Positions 16,601 to 23,544 of a stretch of DNA of 45,935 nt are shown piece after piece. The DNA is taken from the NCBI RefSeq assembly GCF_016863295.1, contig NZ_BOOP01000057.1:1-45935 (forward strand), in the 5' to 3' direction. This DNA is from Planotetraspora phitsanulokensis (GTDB lineage Bacteria > Actinomycetota > Actinomycetes > Streptosporangiales > Streptosporangiaceae). Made by a program: the position numbers and the translations under genes. The notes under the pieces were generated by a model. That model was not told the origin of the DNA and made no database searches. It saw only the letters and a program-made list of their open reading frames with translations. The stretch's first letter is position 1. Every line of letters starts with the position of its first letter.

Positions 16601-16906
16601 CTCATGCCCAGCATGACCTTCGAGCGGATCGAACCGTACGCGGAGCGGGCCGCGCCCGGGTTGATCGCCGCCGTGCGGGCCCACTACGGCGATCGACGCG
16701 GCTCCGACCTGCTCGACGAGGCACGGAGTCTCGTCGAGCAGGTCTCCGGCCGTGACGGACGGAGGTCACATGTGCCGTTTGTAGCTGCGTACCGACAGCG
16801 GCGCGAAGATCGCCATGACGATCAGGCACGCCAGGATCGTCCAGGCCACCTCTCCGCTGACGACAGCGCGGTTGGCGAGGTCGCGGGCGGCCGTGACCAG
16901 GTGTGA
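13613..16906 (+). CDS. SARP/BTAD-NB-ARC ATPase-TPR transcriptional regulator
   Basis: 1097 codons. Winged-helix SARP domain (about 1-95, 'DERLVEELWPDEAPANPTKALQ...' region), BTAD (about 100-240), NB-ARC-like STAND ATPase with Walker A GPGGLGKT (275-282), Walker B ALLILDNCEQVIE (near 352-364), GLPLAIELAAAKVR and WSWNLLDEPERQAL winged-helix motifs, then a TPR-like tail. Such STAND-type SARPs act as signal-gated activators. The last about 46 codons (from about 16767) run antisense through the end of the ABC permease gene; their sequence (rich in R, D, Q) looks like an unselected shadow. Homologues would be expected to end near 'LLDEARSLVEQV' (about 16745), and a TGA lies in a neighbouring frame at about 16754, so the tail may reflect a lost stop or a small frameshift. 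Start GTG 13613 is likely leaderless. The convergent DrrAB exporter is the obvious candidate target. Confidence 0.85.
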   Translation: MSPALVLLDGVRWQGARVVGDRAQTLLAVLAIHGRAGLSDERLVEELWPDEAPANPTKALQVVVSRTRAATCADLVERIPRGYRLGLPAGQVDVLLLGALVEQARAALGEDDVVLARRRAEEAMDLVAGGLDGGTGPLAELRGVAAGWVAEARRVAAVAWSRSGTHEGALPLLEEAAADRPYDEELLVCLLRSEAAVRGAAAALERYERYRAGLVARLGTEPGPELARVYAELLAVDRPVREGILFDGSSLLGRDGDIRAVHALLQTNRVVSIIGPGGLGKTRLAHVVGRNAVQPVAHFVELVGVSSPEGVVGEVGSALGVRDSVSGRRALTGEQRSDVRARIAQHLDQAPALLILDNCEQVIEAVADLAAFLSVTTRDLRVLITSRAPLSIPAERVYLLGELATGDAVELFRQRATAARPGVRIDQRVVEEVVARLDGLPLAIELAAAKVRVMSVEEIARRLADRFALLRGGNRTAPDRHQTLLAVIDWSWNLLDEPERQALRWLSLFGDGFPLAAAEHVLGPDALHVVDALTEQSMLSLRETTYGLRYRMLETVREFGRMRLKEAGEEAPARTAQRDWATAYALEHAVKLFSPAQFEAADALRVEEGNLADLLRQALGESDPVTTVQLLAGVGALWSIRGDYFRILVHWDAISQVIAGWVPPPYLVEVTRVTMLITLMNIAIVTDRRGDPLRELLRTLPTSGTTDSRVTAMVTVLLACDAADGAEMHRRLEELCRSTDHDVALAATQMSVHVLENAGEVIGAIEAAERVLTMLREDEGPWFAATMRAVLAHLVMQLGDRRRAVGHARTAIPVLSRLGATEDETQLRALLLTSALADGDLDTAEAELAEITRINDNEAVFGGVVIVSLCAAELALARGGTAAALAQYRLAVLRARDLRLPGMPSAEFTPWSLVAVSVTLTAYAYHAPPEDVRYGEELFSAVRGYDMLAVKNPVLDYPLCGSMLFALGAWGLLRGAMAPGDSIGLLVLAERFAYNSLMPSMTFERIEPYAERAAPGLIAAVRAHYGDRRGSDLLDEARSLVEQVSGRDGRRSHVPFVAAYRQRREDRHDDQARQDRPGHLSADDSAVGEVAGGRDQV

Positions 16907-17602
16907 GACCGGGTTGATCCGTACGAACGCGGCCAGCCAGCCGGGCAGGGTCTCGACGGGGACGAACGCGTTCGACAGGAACGTCAAGGGGAACAAGATC
17001 ATCATGGAGATGCCCTGCACGGCCTGGGCGCTCCGGGCGATCGTGCCGACCCAGGTGAACACCCACGCCAGCGACCAGCCCGTGAAGATCGCCAGCAGGA
17101 TCGCGGCGAGCACGCCGCCCGCTCCGCCACCCGGACGGTAGCCCATCACCAGACCCATGCCGAAGGTCAACGTGGCCGCGATCGTATAGCGGAGCAGGTC
17201 GGCCACCATCGGGCCGGCGAGCGGCGCGATCCGGGCGATCGGCAACGACTTGAACCGGTCGAAGACACCCTTCTCCATGTCCTCGCGGAGTTGCGTGCCC
17301 GTGGCCATGCACGTCGTCAACACGGTCTGGGCGAGGATGCCGGGGATCATCAGGGGGAGGTAGCTCTCCACGTCGCCGGCGATGGCGCCGCCGAAGATGA
17401 AGGCGAACATCGCGGTGAACAAGATCGGCTGCAGTGCCACGTCGAAGAACTGCTCCGGGTTGCGGCGCATCTTCTTGAGCGCCCGCCACGCCATCATCAT
17501 CGTCTGGCCGAGCGTCTCCCCCATGGAGACGTGCCGCCGGGCGCCGGCCACGCGGTCGGCGGCCGTGACCACTTCGCGGGCAGGTGCGATCAGGGTGCTC
17601 AT
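16766..17602 (-). CDS. ABC-2 exporter permease, DrrB type
   Basis: 278 aa with about six transmembrane helices and no periplasmic domain. The family is recognised from 'TWRALKKMRRNPEQFFDVALQPI'-like N-terminal amphipathic region (here MMAWRALKKMRRNPEQF), the 'LREDMEKGVFDRFKSLPIAR' cytoplasmic coupling loop and the C-terminal 'NPVSHLVTAARDL' motif of ABC-2 exporters of daunorubicin-resistance type. It forms the membrane channel for the ATPase encoded just upstream; the ATG overlaps that gene's TGA (ATGA, 4 nt), so the pair is translationally coupled. A GGAGGAG ribosome site precedes the start. The substrate is probably a hydrophobic drug or metabolite, but that is inference. The 3' end overlaps the convergent SARP frame by 141 bp. 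Confidence 0.92.
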   Translation of the reverse strand: MSTLIAPAREVVTAADRVAGARRHVSMGETLGQTMMMAWRALKKMRRNPEQFFDVALQPILFTAMFAFIFGGAIAGDVESYLPLMIPGILAQTVLTTCMATGTQLREDMEKGVFDRFKSLPIARIAPLAGPMVADLLRYTIAATLTFGMGLVMGYRPGGGAGGVLAAILLAIFTGWSLAWVFTWVGTIARSAQAVQGISMMILFPLTFLSNAFVPVETLPGWLAAFVRINPVSHLVTAARDLANRAVVSGEVAWTILACLIVMAIFAPLSVRSYKRHM

Positions 17603-18624
17603 CGGTTCTCCTCCGTGCCGGTCTTGTCGTCGCCGTCCGTTTCGTGGCCGGTGAGGGCGAGGAACACCTCGTCCAGGCTGGGCTTGGCCACGCTCACCGA
17701 GGAGATCGACACTCCGGCGGCGCGAAGCGCGATCAGCACGTCCGCGGCCCGGTCGGCCTGGTCGAGGGCGACGTTGAGGCGGCCCTGCTCCGGGCTGAGG
17801 ATCGGGTCGGAACCGAGGACGCGCCGCACGGTTTCCACCGCGGTGGATCCCTCGCCCGGGTCGGCGAGTTGCAACTGGAGGGCGGAGTCGCCGACCGCGG
17901 TCTTCAACTCGTCGGGGGTGCCCTCGGCGACTTTGCGGCCGTGGTCGATGACGGCGACGCGATCGGCGAGCTGGTCGGCCTCGTCCAGATATTGTGTGGT
18001 CAGCAGTACCGTGCAGCCGTCGGCGACCAGCCCGCGGATGGTGTCCCACATCTGGCCGCGCGTGCGCGGATCGAGACCGGTGGTCGGCTCGTCGAGGAAG
18101 ATCAGCGGTGGCCTGGTGATCAGGCTGGCCGCCAGGTCGAGGCGCCGGCGCATGCCGCCGGAGAACTGAGCGATCGGTTTGCCGGCGGCTTCTTCCAGGC
18201 CGAACTGGGCCAACAGCTCGGTGGCGATGCGCCGGGCGCGCGGCGCGGCGATGCCCTGCAGGCGGCTGAAACGCCAGAGGTTCTCGCGGGCGGTCAGGTT
18301 CTCGTCGACCGATGCGTACTGTCCGGTGACGCCGACCAGCTGGCGGATCACGTGCGGGTTGCCGACCACGTCGACCCCGAAGATCTCGGCATGGCCCGCG
18401 TCGATCTTCAAGAGGGTGGCCAGCATCCGTAGCGTGGTGGTCTTGCCGGCGCCGTTCGGGCCGAGGACGCCGAAGATCTCACCAGGGCGTACGTGTAGGT
18501 CGATCCCGTCGACGGCACGGTGCCCGCCGAACGTCTTCATCAGCCCTTCCGCACGTACGGCCAGATCGGTTCCCTCATTGGGGGCCGGGCCGCCTCCGGT
18601 ACGTCCGAGTTCTGTGATGTTCAT
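17599..18624 (-). CDS. ABC exporter ATP-binding protein, DrrA type
   Basis: 341 aa. Walker A GPNGAGKT (55-62), Q-loop Gln at about 102, signature FSGGMRRR (154-161), Walker B LIFLDEP (174-180), D-loop GLDPRTR and H-region 'LLTTQYLDEAD'. The C-terminal extension (about 240-341) ending 'VSVAKPSLDEVFLALTGHET' is the typical DrrA regulatory tail. It powers export through the coupled permease. The ORF extends upstream, but ATG 18622-18624 has GGAGAG 8 nt before it and matches the family start. The leader carries three direct repeats of GGYTTCAC (see 18625-18675). Confidence 0.93.
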   Translation of the reverse strand: MNITELGRTGGGPAPNEGTDLAVRAEGLMKTFGGHRAVDGIDLHVRPGEIFGVLGPNGAGKTTTLRMLATLLKIDAGHAEIFGVDVVGNPHVIRQLVGVTGQYASVDENLTARENLWRFSRLQGIAAPRARRIATELLAQFGLEEAAGKPIAQFSGGMRRRLDLAASLITRPPLIFLDEPTTGLDPRTRGQMWDTIRGLVADGCTVLLTTQYLDEADQLADRVAVIDHGRKVAEGTPDELKTAVGDSALQLQLADPGEGSTAVETVRRVLGSDPILSPEQGRLNVALDQADRAADVLIALRAAGVSISSVSVAKPSLDEVFLALTGHETDGDDKTGTEENR

Positions 18625-18675
18625 GGCTTCACTCTCCGCGGCGCCGGTTTCACGGCACCCTCGACAGGGTTTCAC
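18625..18675 (-). promoter_or_regulatory. Three phased direct repeats in the DrrAB leader
   Basis: Plus-strand GGCTTCAC (18625-18632), GGTTTCAC (18646-18653) and GGTTTCAC (18668-18675) recur at 21- and 22-bp intervals directly before the DrrA start codon. SARP regulators are known to bind heptamer direct repeats spaced 11 or 22 bp, and a SARP gene lies at the other end of this operon. The proximal copy overlaps the spacer between ribosome site and ATG, so coincidence is possible. Confidence 0.4.
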
Positions 18676-18775
18676 CGGTTGCCGGGAGCTCCGCGGATTC
18701 GCTGAGCAGGCGCTTTGTGACGGCGGTAGACACGAGAGCACATGCCGACCACCGTCCGCACCGCCAGGTGCGTCG

Positions 18776-19672
18776 TCACGGTGCGAGGTGCTTCTCGAAC
18801 CAGTGGTGGGCGTAGTACTCGGTGTTGTACGGCTCGATCTCGCGGTAGCCGGCCGAGCGGTACATCGCGATCGCCTCGGTGAGGTTGCCATTGGTGTCCA
18901 GCCGAATGGCGCCCCAGCCACGCTCGGCGGCGTATCGTTCCAGTTCGTCCAGCATCCGCCGCCCGATCCCGAGCCCGCGGACGGAGTCCGCCACCCAGAC
19001 GCGCTTGATCTCGGCGGGTGCGTCGCGGTGGAGCTTCACCGCGCCGCAGCCGACGGGCTCGGCGTTGAGGGTGGCGAGCAGGAACACGCCGGCGGGTGGG
19101 ACGAGTTCCTCGTCGTGGACCGGGTTGCTCAGTGCCGGGTCGAACCCGTCGTCGAAGCGTCGCGCGATGTCCCGGGCGTAGGCCCGCACGCACGCCCGGG
19201 CCCGCGGGTCGCCCGGGGGGCACGGCTCGATGACCACCATCGACGCGATGAGCAGCCGCTCGACCTCGGCCATCGCCGCGACGAGCCGTTCGCGGCGTTG
19301 CTCGCTGAGCGGCTCGAGGATCGACCAGGCGAGCTCGTCGGAACGCTTGTCGAGCTCGGCCCACTCGGCCCGGCCCGCGTCGGTGAGCACGGCGGCCCGT
19401 ACCCGTGCGTCGCCGCCGACCTGGTCGGCCGGCGCGACGGTGACGAGCCCGTCACTCTCGAGGGTGCGCAGGAGCCGACTCAGGTACCCCGAGTCCAGCC
19501 CGAGCCGGGCCCGTAGCGCGGCGACCTCGGCGCCGCCGGGGCCGATTTCCCACAGCAGACGTGCCTGCGCGAGGGGTCGTCCGCGGGCCATGTACTCGTC
19601 GTCGAGCGCCCCGACCCGCTGTGTGACCGTCCGGTTGAACCGCCGCGCTGCGGCGATGAGTTCCGAGTCCAT
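18776..19672 (-). CDS. MarR regulator - GNAT acetyltransferase fusion
   Basis: 298 aa. The N-terminal half (about 1-140) is a MarR winged helix: 'LAQARLLWEIGPGGAEVAALRARLGLDSGYLSRLLRTLESDGLV' with recognition helix and a following beta-wing (DARVRAAVLTDAGRAE). The C-terminal half (about 150-295) is a GNAT N-acetyltransferase with the acetyl-CoA loop 'VRGLGIGRRMLDELE' (V-x-x-x-x-G-x-G at about 238-245) and a final 'AIAMYRSAGYREIEPYN' motif. This two-domain fusion is a recurrent actinobacterial architecture; the acetylated substrate is not established. The start ATG (19670-19672) lies inside a 26-bp palindrome, implying autoregulation. The gene ends 151 bp before the DrrA start, on the same strand, so read-through into drrAB is possible. 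Confidence 0.9.
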   Translation of the reverse strand: MDSELIAAARRFNRTVTQRVGALDDEYMARGRPLAQARLLWEIGPGGAEVAALRARLGLDSGYLSRLLRTLESDGLVTVAPADQVGGDARVRAAVLTDAGRAEWAELDKRSDELAWSILEPLSEQRRERLVAAMAEVERLLIASMVVIEPCPPGDPRARACVRAYARDIARRFDDGFDPALSNPVHDEELVPPAGVFLLATLNAEPVGCGAVKLHRDAPAEIKRVWVADSVRGLGIGRRMLDELERYAAERGWGAIRLDTNGNLTEAIAMYRSAGYREIEPYNTEYYAHHWFEKHLAP

Positions 19673-19696
19673 ATATCTGACTTTAGTCAGGTATAT
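19671..19696 (-). promoter_or_regulatory. Palindromic operator over the MarR-GNAT start codon
   Basis: Arms ATATATCTGACT (19671-19682) and AGTCAGGTATAT (19685-19696) are inverted repeats with one mismatch around a TT centre. This A/T-rich element stands out in G/C-rich DNA. Read on the minus strand, TAAAGT at its centre (19680-19685) is a TANNNT -10 box ending 7 nt before the ATG, so binding would cover promoter and start codon together. MarR proteins typically bind such palindromes. Confidence 0.7.
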
Positions 19697-19824
19697 GGCA
19701 CTGCCGCAATCGTGCTCTCATGCCACCGACAGCTGACCGGGCGTTCGCACTCGGGTGAGCAGTGCTCCGTTCGGGGCGGACATCGATGGTCTGAATCCTG
19801 TATTCGCCACACAGGGGACAGAAG

Positions 19825-19861
19825 AGGCCCCGGGCCGGCTGTGACGCCGGCCAGGGGCCCT
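19825..19861 (-). terminator. Terminator of the phosphoesterase gene
   Basis: Arms AGGCCCCGGGCCGGC (19825-19839) and GCCGGCCAGGGGCCCT (19846-19861) form a long G/C-rich stem with one bulge around TGTGAC. On the minus strand it is followed by a T-rich run (TCTTCTGT). It lies 20 nt after the phosphoesterase stop. Confidence 0.75.
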
Positions 19862-19880
19862 CCTATGTGATCCGCCTACG

Positions 19881-22643
19881 TCAGTCGTTGTCCGACGACG
19901 GGATGTAGGCGCCCGGAACGTCGTTCGGGGCGTAGATCTTGGCGTCACCCGGGAAGGGCTTGGTCCACCCGTGCGCCTCGTACCACGCGAAGCGCTTCAT
20001 CTGCTCCGGGGGAGCGGAGTCGGCCTTGGCGCTGGGCCCGGTGAACAACTGCTTCGACTTCCAGGTCTGCCACTGCGCCGCCACCTGCTGCTCGGCCGCC
20101 GGCGCCTTCGCCGTCGTCGGCGCGGGTGCGGCGGCCGGGTTCTGCGGAGCCGGGGTGTCCAGGCCACAGGACGGCGGGGTGGACAGACCCAGGGTCAGCG
20201 AGGTCCGGTTGGGCACAGCGGTGAACGGCGTGTAGTCGGGCGTGTCGGTGAACGCCGTAGCCATCGGAGTGGCGGCGCTGTCCAGCTGGTTCATCGGGTG
20301 GATCCCGAGCATCTGCTCGATGGTGCGAACCATGGTGATCTGCGTGTAGTAGTGGCTGTCCACGGTGCCGTGCTGGGCCCAGGGGCTGATGATCTGGATC
20401 GGAGCACGGTGGCCGTCGACGTGATCGACCCAGCCCTGGGAGTCGTCCTCGACCACGAAGATCGCGGAGTCCTTCCAGTACTTGCTGTGCGAGATCTCGT
20501 CGACCATCTTGCCGACGGCCAGGTCGTTGTCGGCGACCTGGGCGGGCCCGGTCGTCGGACCGCCGGTGTGGTCGTTGGACAGCCAGAACATGTTCAGGTT
20601 CGCCGGGCCGTTCTTTTCGAAGTCCTGCTTCCAGACCTCGTACTTGTAAACGTCCGGGACGCTGGTGTCGAACTGCGGGAAGCCGGGCACCGACACCTCG
20701 TTGAGCGACGGGATCGCCGAGCCCGTCTTGATGGGGTAGGCGGAGGGCTTCCCGGTCGCGTCCATGACCTTGGCGTCGCAGTACAGGTTCTGCCAGGTCG
20801 CGCCCTCCGGCTTCTGCTCGAACGACTGGAACTCGCCGAAGTCCTTGACGGAGTTGCCGGCCGCCTGCGCACCGGTCCAGATGAAGCCGGTCTTCTGGTG
20901 GCCCAGAGCGTCGTCCTCGGTGTCGTAGCTGCGTGTGTACTCACCGGCCGAGGACTCGGTGTACTCGGGGTTGTCGGCCTGCATGATCCAGTTGTGGCCC
21001 TCGGCGGAGTTCGTGCCGGTGTCGTAGGCGTTGTCGTACAGCCCGAACTGCGTGGCCAGCGCGTGCTGGTTCGGCGTCACGTTCTCGCCGTACTGGATCA
21101 GTCTCGGGTCGTTGTTGCCCTTCGGCATGTCGCCGAAGACCTCGTCGTAGTTCCGGTTCTCCTTGACGATCAGGAAGACGTGCTTGATCGTCGAGGGGTC
21201 GCCGATCTGCACGGGGACCGGCACCGGCTTCTTGTTGGCGTGGCCCTTGCCGTTGGCGATCTTGACCGAGTTGTTGGTCCAGCCGTTCTGCTCGAAGACC
21301 TTGGCCGTGTAGGACTTGATGGTCTTGTCGTCCGGCAGCGTGAACTTCTGCAGGCTGGAGGTCGTGTCGTGGGTGCCGTGGTACCAGGCCGGCGGCGGGA
21401 AGTTGGAGGGGCTGCGCGCGTCGATACCACGCGTGTTGGAGACCAGCACGTCCTTGCCGACGGTGGTGATCTCGGAGGGGAAGTAGTCCGTCGGGAGCAG
21501 GCCGACGTAGCTGACCGGCTCCTGCGGCTTGGTGTACTTGTAGACGGCGATCGCGTTGGCGCGGCCGAGCGTCACCAGCAGGTGACCGTCGTCGGTGAGC
21601 GTCACCGCGTTGGGCTCGTAGCCGACCTCGGCCTCCGGCCACGGCTGGGTGGCGATGGTCTGGACGACCTTGTCCTTGGCGGTGTCGATGACCGACACCT
21701 CGTTGGTGGCCGTGTTGGTGACGAACACCGCCCCGTTCTTGGCGTACACGGCGGTCGGGTGCAGACCCACGTCGATGCTCGCCGGGGCGGCGGCCGGCTT
21801 CGCCAGGTCGATGACGCTGACGGTGCCGGTGGTGGTGGCACCGGTCTTCGGGTCGGCCGGAACCTGGGTGCCGTAGGAGTTGATCGTGGTCTCGCCGGGC
21901 TTGGCCGGACGCCCGCCCTCGTTGCTCACGTAGAGCTTGTCGCCGACCTTGACCATGCCACGCGGGGCGTTGCCCACGGCCCAGGTCTGCTGGATGGTCC
22001 CGGTCGCCGCGTCGATGGCGACCACGCGGTTCTGGCCGTTGACGGCGGCGTACACGGTCTTGCCATCGGCCGAGAACACCGGTGCGGCCACCAGCGCGTG
22101 CTTGGACCCGTCCGCCGGGATCATGATCGACGTCGGGTTGGCGAGGCTGCCGTCCGCGTTCACCGTGAACACGGTGTAGCCGTCGGTCCGGCCCAGCCAC
22201 AGCTGCTTACCGTCGGGCGAGTACGTGGGACCTTCCTGGCCCACGTCGTTACCGGTGATGCGCAGATTCGCCGCCTTGTTGTCGCCGACGTACTGCTGCA
22301 GGGTGTAGGTCTTCAGGTCCACGATGGCGAGCGCCATCCCACCATCGGTGATCGAAGCCGCCAGGTGGGTGCCGTCCGGGCTCACCGAGGACGACATGAT
22401 CTTGCCCTCGTTGAGGACCAGGCGCTCACCGATCGGCTTGATGTACTGGTCGCCGGACGTGACCAGGCCCTTGTCGGTGGTCTGGGCGACCTGGTCGTTG
22501 CCGAACACACCGGTGGAGGCGGAGGCGATGCCCCCGCCGGCGACGACCAGAGCGGCGGTGGCGGCCGCGAGGAGGTGAATACGGCGGCCGGTGGGTCGGA
22601 GTCCGAAACGGTCCTTGGTGACGCGCTGGCGCGTGACTTGCAT
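19881..22643 (-). CDS. Secreted beta-propeller (YVTN) - phosphoesterase
   Basis: 920 aa. A basic N-terminus and a hydrophobic segment (about 22-42, ending GIASAS) form a signal peptide. About 60-400 is a seven-bladed YVTN/YncE-like propeller with repeats such as 'VIDLAKPAAAPASIDVGLHPTAVY' and 'VIDTAKDKVVQTI'. About 480-830 is a PF04185-type phosphoesterase: 'KHVFLIVKENRNYDEVFG', 'NSAEGHNW', 'SAIFVVEDDSQGWVDHVDGH' and 'RAPIQIISPWA' carry the metal-site Glu, Asn, Asp and His. The Ala/Pro-rich stretch near 855-880 is a linker. It probably hydrolyses phosphate esters outside the cell. ATG 22641-22643 follows AAGGA; the stop of the chimeric fragment lies 4 nt upstream, so an ancestral upstream partner gene has been mostly replaced. 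A terminator follows at 19825-19861. Confidence 0.92.
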   Translation of the reverse strand: MQVTRQRVTKDRFGLRPTGRRIHLLAAATAALVVAGGGIASASTGVFGNDQVAQTTDKGLVTSGDQYIKPIGERLVLNEGKIMSSSVSPDGTHLAASITDGGMALAIVDLKTYTLQQYVGDNKAANLRITGNDVGQEGPTYSPDGKQLWLGRTDGYTVFTVNADGSLANPTSIMIPADGSKHALVAAPVFSADGKTVYAAVNGQNRVVAIDAATGTIQQTWAVGNAPRGMVKVGDKLYVSNEGGRPAKPGETTINSYGTQVPADPKTGATTTGTVSVIDLAKPAAAPASIDVGLHPTAVYAKNGAVFVTNTATNEVSVIDTAKDKVVQTIATQPWPEAEVGYEPNAVTLTDDGHLLVTLGRANAIAVYKYTKPQEPVSYVGLLPTDYFPSEITTVGKDVLVSNTRGIDARSPSNFPPPAWYHGTHDTTSSLQKFTLPDDKTIKSYTAKVFEQNGWTNNSVKIANGKGHANKKPVPVPVQIGDPSTIKHVFLIVKENRNYDEVFGDMPKGNNDPRLIQYGENVTPNQHALATQFGLYDNAYDTGTNSAEGHNWIMQADNPEYTESSAGEYTRSYDTEDDALGHQKTGFIWTGAQAAGNSVKDFGEFQSFEQKPEGATWQNLYCDAKVMDATGKPSAYPIKTGSAIPSLNEVSVPGFPQFDTSVPDVYKYEVWKQDFEKNGPANLNMFWLSNDHTGGPTTGPAQVADNDLAVGKMVDEISHSKYWKDSAIFVVEDDSQGWVDHVDGHRAPIQIISPWAQHGTVDSHYYTQITMVRTIEQMLGIHPMNQLDSAATPMATAFTDTPDYTPFTAVPNRTSLTLGLSTPPSCGLDTPAPQNPAAAPAPTTAKAPAAEQQVAAQWQTWKSKQLFTGPSAKADSAPPEQMKRFAWYEAHGWTKPFPGDAKIYAPNDVPGAYIPSSDND

Positions 22644-22647
22644 GAAA

Positions 22648-23157
22648 CTATTCCTTCGTCGTGCTTGTGAGCAGGTCGACGTTCCCGTCGAACTGCCACA
22701 GGGGGTTGGGCGCATCCCCGATCGGGGCGCGCACCTGGAAGTAGCCGTTCACCTCCTTCGGTCCGTCTCCGTCGGCGACGTACCGCCCGTCTGCGGTGAC
22801 GTCGAGCTGGTAGATGGCGGTCCCCCCGGCGTCGTACCGGCGCAGTGAGGCCAGGGCCGAGAGGTTCTGCCGCGCGGTGAGCGAGGGATGGAGCGCTGGC
22901 CTGTCCACGAAGCCCGCGACGCCGTCGGGGACGGTGAGCGTCCGCCCGGCCGGCGTGCCCAGGATCTCGAGGCTGCCGCTGTCCGCGACCGCCAGGCCCA
23001 GCAGCAGACCGAGGAGCGTCGTCTTGCCGGCGCCGTTCGGGCCGACCAGGCCGTGGATCTGCCCGCTCGCCACGTCGAGATCGACGCCGTCGAGTGCGAC
23101 CACATCACCGAAGGACCTGGTGATCCCGCGAGCCCGAGCTGCGGGGGTCCTGTGCAT
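22648..23157 (-). pseudogene. Chimera: truncated ABC ATPase joined to the tail of an unrelated secreted protein
   Basis: 169 codons. Residues 1 to about 109 are the start of an ABC-2-type ATPase: 'ARARGITRSFGDVVALDGV', Walker A GPNGAGKT, and 'VDRPALHPSLTARQNLSALA'. The signature motif, Walker B and H-loop are missing. At about residue 109-112 (nt about 22822-22836) the protein changes to 'AIYQLDVTADGRYVADG' and '...NPLWQFDGNVDLL', which has no resemblance to an ATPase and looks like the C-terminus of an exported beta-rich protein. The tail ends TAG 4 nt before the phosphoesterase ATG and supplies its ribosome-binding site, so it is probably the end of that gene's original operon partner. The simplest explanation is an in-frame deletion fusing two genes. 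It cannot work as an ATPase. ATG 23155-23157 has AAGGGAGA upstream. Confidence 0.8.
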
Positions 23158-23544
23158 GTCGGTCTCCCTTGGCTTGATCTGCAGCAAGGGGAACCTAAAG
23201 ATCGCGGTTTGCGCTGGCGAGGCACGCAGTCGAACTTTGGGCGAATGTCACTTAGCTGCCGATATGCCACTTAACTTGGCGATAACGGCGCAAGTCGCTG
23301 AAATGCCGCTTAACCCGGCGATAACCATTCGCGCCGGGGGATCGCGCGGTCGCACCGGTCCACGCGCTCGCCCCCTGACTCTCACTCGGTGCCGGGGCGA
23401 GGTGACTCAGAGTGCACCACGATCAGACGAGACGCCGCTCGTCGTGAGACAGGTCGAGCGGCCGCGGCTCGCGGGTGCGACCCGACCCGCCGGCAGGAAC
23501 GTGCGTGGTCAGCCGGTGGAAAGCGGGTGGCGTAGTGCTTGTGG
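23158..23544. other. Gap between HxlR gene and ABC chimera, with repeats
   Basis: 387 bp without a supported gene. It holds the leader of the chimera (AAGGGAGA), the direct-repeat array at 23245-23325, and a weak hairpin near 23424-23442 (GACGAG/CTCGTC) that might terminate the HxlR transcript. Confidence 0.5.
23245..23325. repeat. Short direct repeats, CACTTAAC-type, in the promoter gap
   Basis: Three related segments begin at 23245, 23264 and 23303. Their cores are TCACTTAGC, CCACTTAAC and CCGCTTAAC, each followed by a GCCGAT/GGCGAT motif. Copies 2 and 3 match at about 20 of 23 positions; copy 1 is shorter. The spacing is 19 and 39 bp. The array is 88-168 bp upstream of the chimera start codon, so a regulator-binding array is plausible. 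Confidence 0.6.

Noticed and set aside
19971-22670. 899-codon plus-strand open frame
   Set aside because: Complete shadow of the propeller-phosphoesterase gene, with V/D/G/R-rich repetitive composition.
23245-23325. CRISPR-like repeats
   Set aside because: Only three degenerate copies with unequal spacing and no spacer-like unique segments or cas genes.
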